From contig CAUEBO010000095.1 in assembly GCA_958454405.1 (NCBI GenBank), positions 1-7,178 of the forward strand: 7,178 nucleotides of DNA, read 5' to 3'. Of the stretch, positions 4,759 to 7,178 are shown one piece after another. Position 1 is the stretch's first letter; every line of letters begins with the position of its first letter. The DNA is from an uncultured Eggerthellaceae bacterium. GTDB taxonomy: Bacteria > Actinomycetota > Coriobacteriia > Coriobacteriales > Eggerthellaceae. The position numbers and the translations under genes are program-made. The notes below the pieces were generated by a model. It saw only the letters and a list, made by a program, of their open reading frames with translations, was not told where the DNA came from and ran no database searches.

Positions 4759-6140
4759 CGTCCCTCCTCCTTCCCATCGAGGCTCGCGGCGTCCTTCGCA
4801 GCCTGCACGGCTTGGTCGGCCTCGGCTTCGAGGACGGACTCCTCGCTGGGCGCTGGATCGGGCCCGCTCGCATCCTCGATCCGATCGGCCTGCAGCTTCT
4901 GGCGCAGATCGGCGCGCTCCACCGCGTCCTCGGCCTCAGCGTCGAAATCGGCTTCATCATGCGACGCGCGCTCGTGCACGATGCGCTCGGCAGGGGCGTC
5001 CAGCTCTCCGGGCACGAAATCGTTGTCGAGGAACGCCTCCTCGCCCAGATCGGCTTCAGCCTTCGTCGCCGCGCGCCGCTCGAGGCGCCGCAGCGCCTTC
5101 ATGCGCCCGGTCTTCGTGCGCATGGCGCGGGCGGCGCACGCCTCGTCGCCGCCGCACGCCTCGGCGATCTCCTGGGCTATCTCGCGCCCTATGTCGTCGG
5201 CGATCTCGGCAGCCTGGCTACCGGTGAACGTTTGGTCATAGGGATCCGCAGGCGCCGCGCCCGGCCCCCCTTCGCCCTCGCCCAGCGCATGCAGCGGATG
5301 GCGCGGCGAAGGAGCCTGCCGCGCCGGCGCGATGTCCACGGTGCCGTGCATCGTCTGGATGCCGCCCGCCAGCGCATCGGCCGCGGCGCGGCCGGTGATG
5401 TCGTGCGTGCCCGGCGTGACTTCCAGCGTGTCGTCGCCCAGCTCCTCGGTGGCGTCGCCCGTGGCCAGATGGCGGTGCGAGCGGGTGCGCCTCTCCAGGT
5501 ACAGCGCCAGGCGCGACAGGGGGAAACAGATGGCGAAGTAGAGGATGGCGGCCACCACGTACACCGGCCCGTAGTAGCTCGTGGCGCCGGCGAACGAGTT
5601 GGAGAAGTACATGAGCTCGCCGCCCGCGATGAGCGCGAGCACCGAGGTGTTCTTCACGAGGTTGGCCGCCTGCACGGCCAAGGGCGGCATGATGATGCGC
5701 ACGGCCTGCGGCAGGATGATCGTGAACATGGCCTGCCAGTACGTGAAGCCTTGACTCTTCGCCGCCTCGAACTGGCCGCGGTGGATGGAGCCGATGCCGC
5801 TTCGCACGACTTCGGAGATGTAGCCGCCATGGTAGATGCCGATGGCCAAAACCCCGATCCAGAACGCTGCGATCGACAGGCCCAGCAGCGGGAAGATGGC
5901 GTAGAACACGAACACCTGCAGAAGCAGCGGCACGTTCTGCACCACTTCCACGTACACGCGCGTGACCCAGCGCAGCGGCGCCACGCGCGACACGGACAGC
6001 ACGCCGAACACGATGCCCAGGACCAGCGCGATGGCCAGGGCCAGCACCGAGATGCCCACCGTGGTGCCGAACGCGGCCAGGACGTCGGGCCAGCGCTCGA
6101 GCAGCGCCTCCCACTTGTACGGAGCGAAGATGTCAAGCAC
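4755..6140 (-). CDS. Polar amino acid ABC transporter permease with about 240-residue C-terminal extension
   Basis: Residues 1-222 form a complete HisM/GlnP-type permease: hydrophobic segments at about 25-50, 70-103, 133-152, 164-178 and 191-214, the family segment VVQNVPLLLQ (67-76), the EAA loop with EAAKSQG (125-131) and ILPQAVR (142-148). That is already the family's usual length. A further 239 residues follow (223-461) with no hydrophobic stretch. This tail is Ala/Glu/Asp-rich and should lie in the cytoplasm. Its middle (about 300-380) looks helical, with C329 and C335 and a basic patch (341-360) between acidic parts; I recognise no domain. The start is GTG 6140-6138 with AAGGAGG 8 nt upstream, overlapping the stop of the binding-protein gene by 8 nt. 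The frame stays open to a TGA that overlaps the next gene's ATG, and the next ribosome binding site lies in the tail's last codons, so the extension is unlikely to be a sequencing frameshift. Permease call is firm; tail function is unknown. Confidence 0.92.
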   Translation of the reverse strand: MLDIFAPYKWEALLERWPDVLAAFGTTVGISVLALAIALVLGIVFGVLSVSRVAPLRWVTRVYVEVVQNVPLLLQVFVFYAIFPLLGLSIAAFWIGVLAIGIYHGGYISEVVRSGIGSIHRGQFEAAKSQGFTYWQAMFTIILPQAVRIIMPPLAVQAANLVKNTSVLALIAGGELMYFSNSFAGATSYYGPVYVVAAILYFAICFPLSRLALYLERRTRSHRHLATGDATEELGDDTLEVTPGTHDITGRAAADALAGGIQTMHGTVDIAPARQAPSPRHPLHALGEGEGGPGAAPADPYDQTFTGSQAAEIADDIGREIAQEIAEACGGDEACAARAMRTKTGRMKALRRLERRAATKAEADLGEEAFLDNDFVPGELDAPAERIVHERASHDEADFDAEAEDAVERADLRQKLQADRIEDASGPDPAPSEESVLEAEADQAVQAAKDAASLDGKEEGR

Positions 6141-6951
6141 GGTCGGCGCCTCCTTCCGCCGAAGCCGGCGTTTCGTCCACCAGGCCCCAGCGCTCCTGCA
6201 GCGCCCGCAGCGTGCCGTCCTCCTGCATGCCGGCGATGGCGGCGTCCACCTGGCCGGCCAGATCCGTGTTGGACTTCTTCGTGGCCACGCCGTACTCCTG
6301 GGGCGCGAACTGCGCGTCCAACAGCATGGTGGAGTCGTCCACGTAGCCGGCGAGGATGGAGCGGTCCACCGAGAAGGCGTCCACGCGCCCGGTGACGAGC
6401 GCGATCTTGATCTCGGGGTACGTGGAGTACTCGGCGAAGTTCATGTGGATGCCGATCTTGTCGCCGGCGGCCGTGAGCTTGTCGCGCGTCGTGGCCGACA
6501 GCGCCACGCCCACGGTCCTGCCGTTCAAGTCCGCAAGATCGGCAATGCCCGAAGACTTCTTCACCAGCACGCCGATGTGGTCGGTGTAGTACGGGCGCGA
6601 GAAGTTGTAGCTCTTCTTGCGCTCCTCGGTGATGGTGAATGTGGCCAGCGTGGCGTCGAGCGTGCCGTTGTCCAGCATGGCCCCGCGCGTGGTCACGTTC
6701 ACGCCCGTGACCTCGAGCGCGTCGGGGCTGCCCTTGATGCGCTTGGCCAGCTCGCGCGCGATGTCCACCTCCATGCCCTCGATGTTGCCCGTCTCGGGGT
6801 TCTGGAAGCCGAAGCCGGGCACGTCGATCTTCGTGCCCACGCGCAGCACGTTCGGGTTCGCCGCACAGCCCGTGAGGGCGAGGGACCCGCCAAGCGCGAG
6901 CCCTGCCGCCGCGAGCGCCGAAGCGCGTATGAAGCCTCTCCTGGTCAGCAT
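6133..6951 (-). CDS. Tat-type lipoprotein, polar amino acid ABC transporter substrate-binding protein
   Basis: This 272-residue protein captures an amino acid outside the membrane and delivers it to the two permeases. The N-terminus has a twin-arginine signal (T3-R4-R5-G6-F7-I8-R9), a hydrophobic stretch, and a lipobox L26-T27-G28-C29, so it is probably exported folded and anchored by lipid at Cys29. The mature part is a family 3 solute-binding protein: VLRVGTKID at about 35-43, GMEVDIARELAKRI (59-72), and the signature TFTITEERKKSYNFSRPYY (104-122). This wording is closest to glutamine/glutamate/aspartate binders of Gram-positive bacteria; the substrate is inferred. ATG 6951 is preferred since GAGG lies 6 nt upstream and the Tat motif follows; an in-frame GTG at 6963 would overlap the ATPase stop and has a poor ribosome binding site. 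It follows the ATPase gene by 8 nt and overlaps the permease gene by 8 nt. Confidence 0.93.
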   Translation of the reverse strand: MLTRRGFIRASALAAAGLALGGSLALTGCAANPNVLRVGTKIDVPGFGFQNPETGNIEGMEVDIARELAKRIKGSPDALEVTGVNVTTRGAMLDNGTLDATLATFTITEERKKSYNFSRPYYTDHIGVLVKKSSGIADLADLNGRTVGVALSATTRDKLTAAGDKIGIHMNFAEYSTYPEIKIALVTGRVDAFSVDRSILAGYVDDSTMLLDAQFAPQEYGVATKKSNTDLAGQVDAAIAGMQEDGTLRALQERWGLVDETPASAEGGADRA

Positions 6952-6959
6952 GGCACGCC

Positions 6960-7178
6960 TCACAGGATCTTGGACAGGAAGCTCTTGATGCGCTCGTTGT
7001 CCGTTTCGTCGAAGATGAAATGCGGCGTTCCCTGCTCAACCACCAGGCCGTTCTCCATGAACACGACCTTGTCGGCCGCCTCGCGGGCCAGGCCCATCTC
7101 GTGGGTGACCATGACGATGGTCATGTTCGTCTCGGCCAGCGACTTGATGACGTCGAGCACCTCCTGCACCATCTCGGG
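6960..7178 (-). CDS. Polar amino acid ABC transporter ATP-binding protein (C-terminal 72 residues)
   Basis: The gene enters from the right edge, so the Walker A, ABC signature and Walker B motifs are missing. The visible part begins with PEMVQEVLDVI, which in GlnQ/HisP-type ATPases directly follows the D-loop (SALD). It then has the H-loop histidine in TIVMVTHEMGLAREAADKV, and the usual end of the family: VVFMENGLVVEQGTP followed by IFDETDNERIKSFLSKIL. These are strong marks of the polar amino acid ATPases that energise uptake. The stop TGA (6962-6960) lies 8 nt before the ATG of the binding protein, so this is the upstream gene of the same operon. The operon promoter must lie beyond this window. 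Confidence 0.94.
   Translation of the reverse strand, partial: PEMVQEVLDVIKSLAETNMTIVMVTHEMGLAREAADKVVFMENGLVVEQGTPHFIFDETDNERIKSFLSKIL

Noticed and set aside
4812..6395. A 527-codon open frame on the plus strand opposite the permease and binding-protein genes
   Set aside because: It spans two well-supported genes on the other strand, has Arg/His/Gln-rich low-complexity text and no recognisable motif.

Overview
The window is GC-rich bacterial DNA, with strong G/C preference at third codon positions, GTG as well as ATG starts, and good Shine-Dalgarno sequences. The gene content suggests a high-GC actinobacterium of the Coriobacteriia/Eggerthellaceae kind (Eggerthella or Gordonibacter-like). 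The reasons are an archaeal-looking type IA topoisomerase with a Lys/Ala-rich tail, a lactate-dehydrogenase-like malate dehydrogenase and a Tat-type lipoprotein solute-binding protein. This placement is an inference from gene style, not a database result.

Layout. (1) Positions 1-136, minus strand: the first 45 codons of malate dehydrogenase (mdh), running off the left edge. (2) Positions 137-506: a gene-free spacer holding a weak mdh promoter with a palindrome over its -35 region, a striking 28-bp perfect inverted repeat with a 101-bp interior, and the intrinsic terminator of topA. (3) Positions 507-3029, minus: topA, an 840-residue DNA topoisomerase I with an intact Toprim site, catalytic tyrosine, four zinc ribbons and a basic tail. 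(4) Positions 3030-3555: a 526-bp spacer with an AT-rich promoter-like patch and short tandem repeats. (5) Positions 3556-4023, plus: the only plus-strand gene, a small membrane-anchored or secreted protein of unknown function. (6) Positions 4096-7178, minus: a polar amino acid ABC transporter operon in the order ATPase (truncated by the right edge), Tat lipoprotein binding protein, permease with a long extra C-terminal domain, second permease.

The transporter genes are tightly packed: 8-nt gap, then 8-nt overlap, then a 4-nt ATGA overlap. They look co-transcribed and translationally coupled. The lipoprotein captures an amino acid outside the membrane, the two different permeases form the channel, and the ATPase powers it. 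The residue pattern of the binding protein resembles glutamine/glutamate/aspartate binders, but the substrate cannot be fixed from sequence alone.

The items most worth a second look are the roughly 240-residue acidic cytoplasmic extension on the first permease, the long inverted repeat between topA and mdh, and the archaeal flavour of TopA. I see no CRISPR array, no rRNA or tRNA gene, no transposase and no obvious defence system. I do not claim a wholly new system here.
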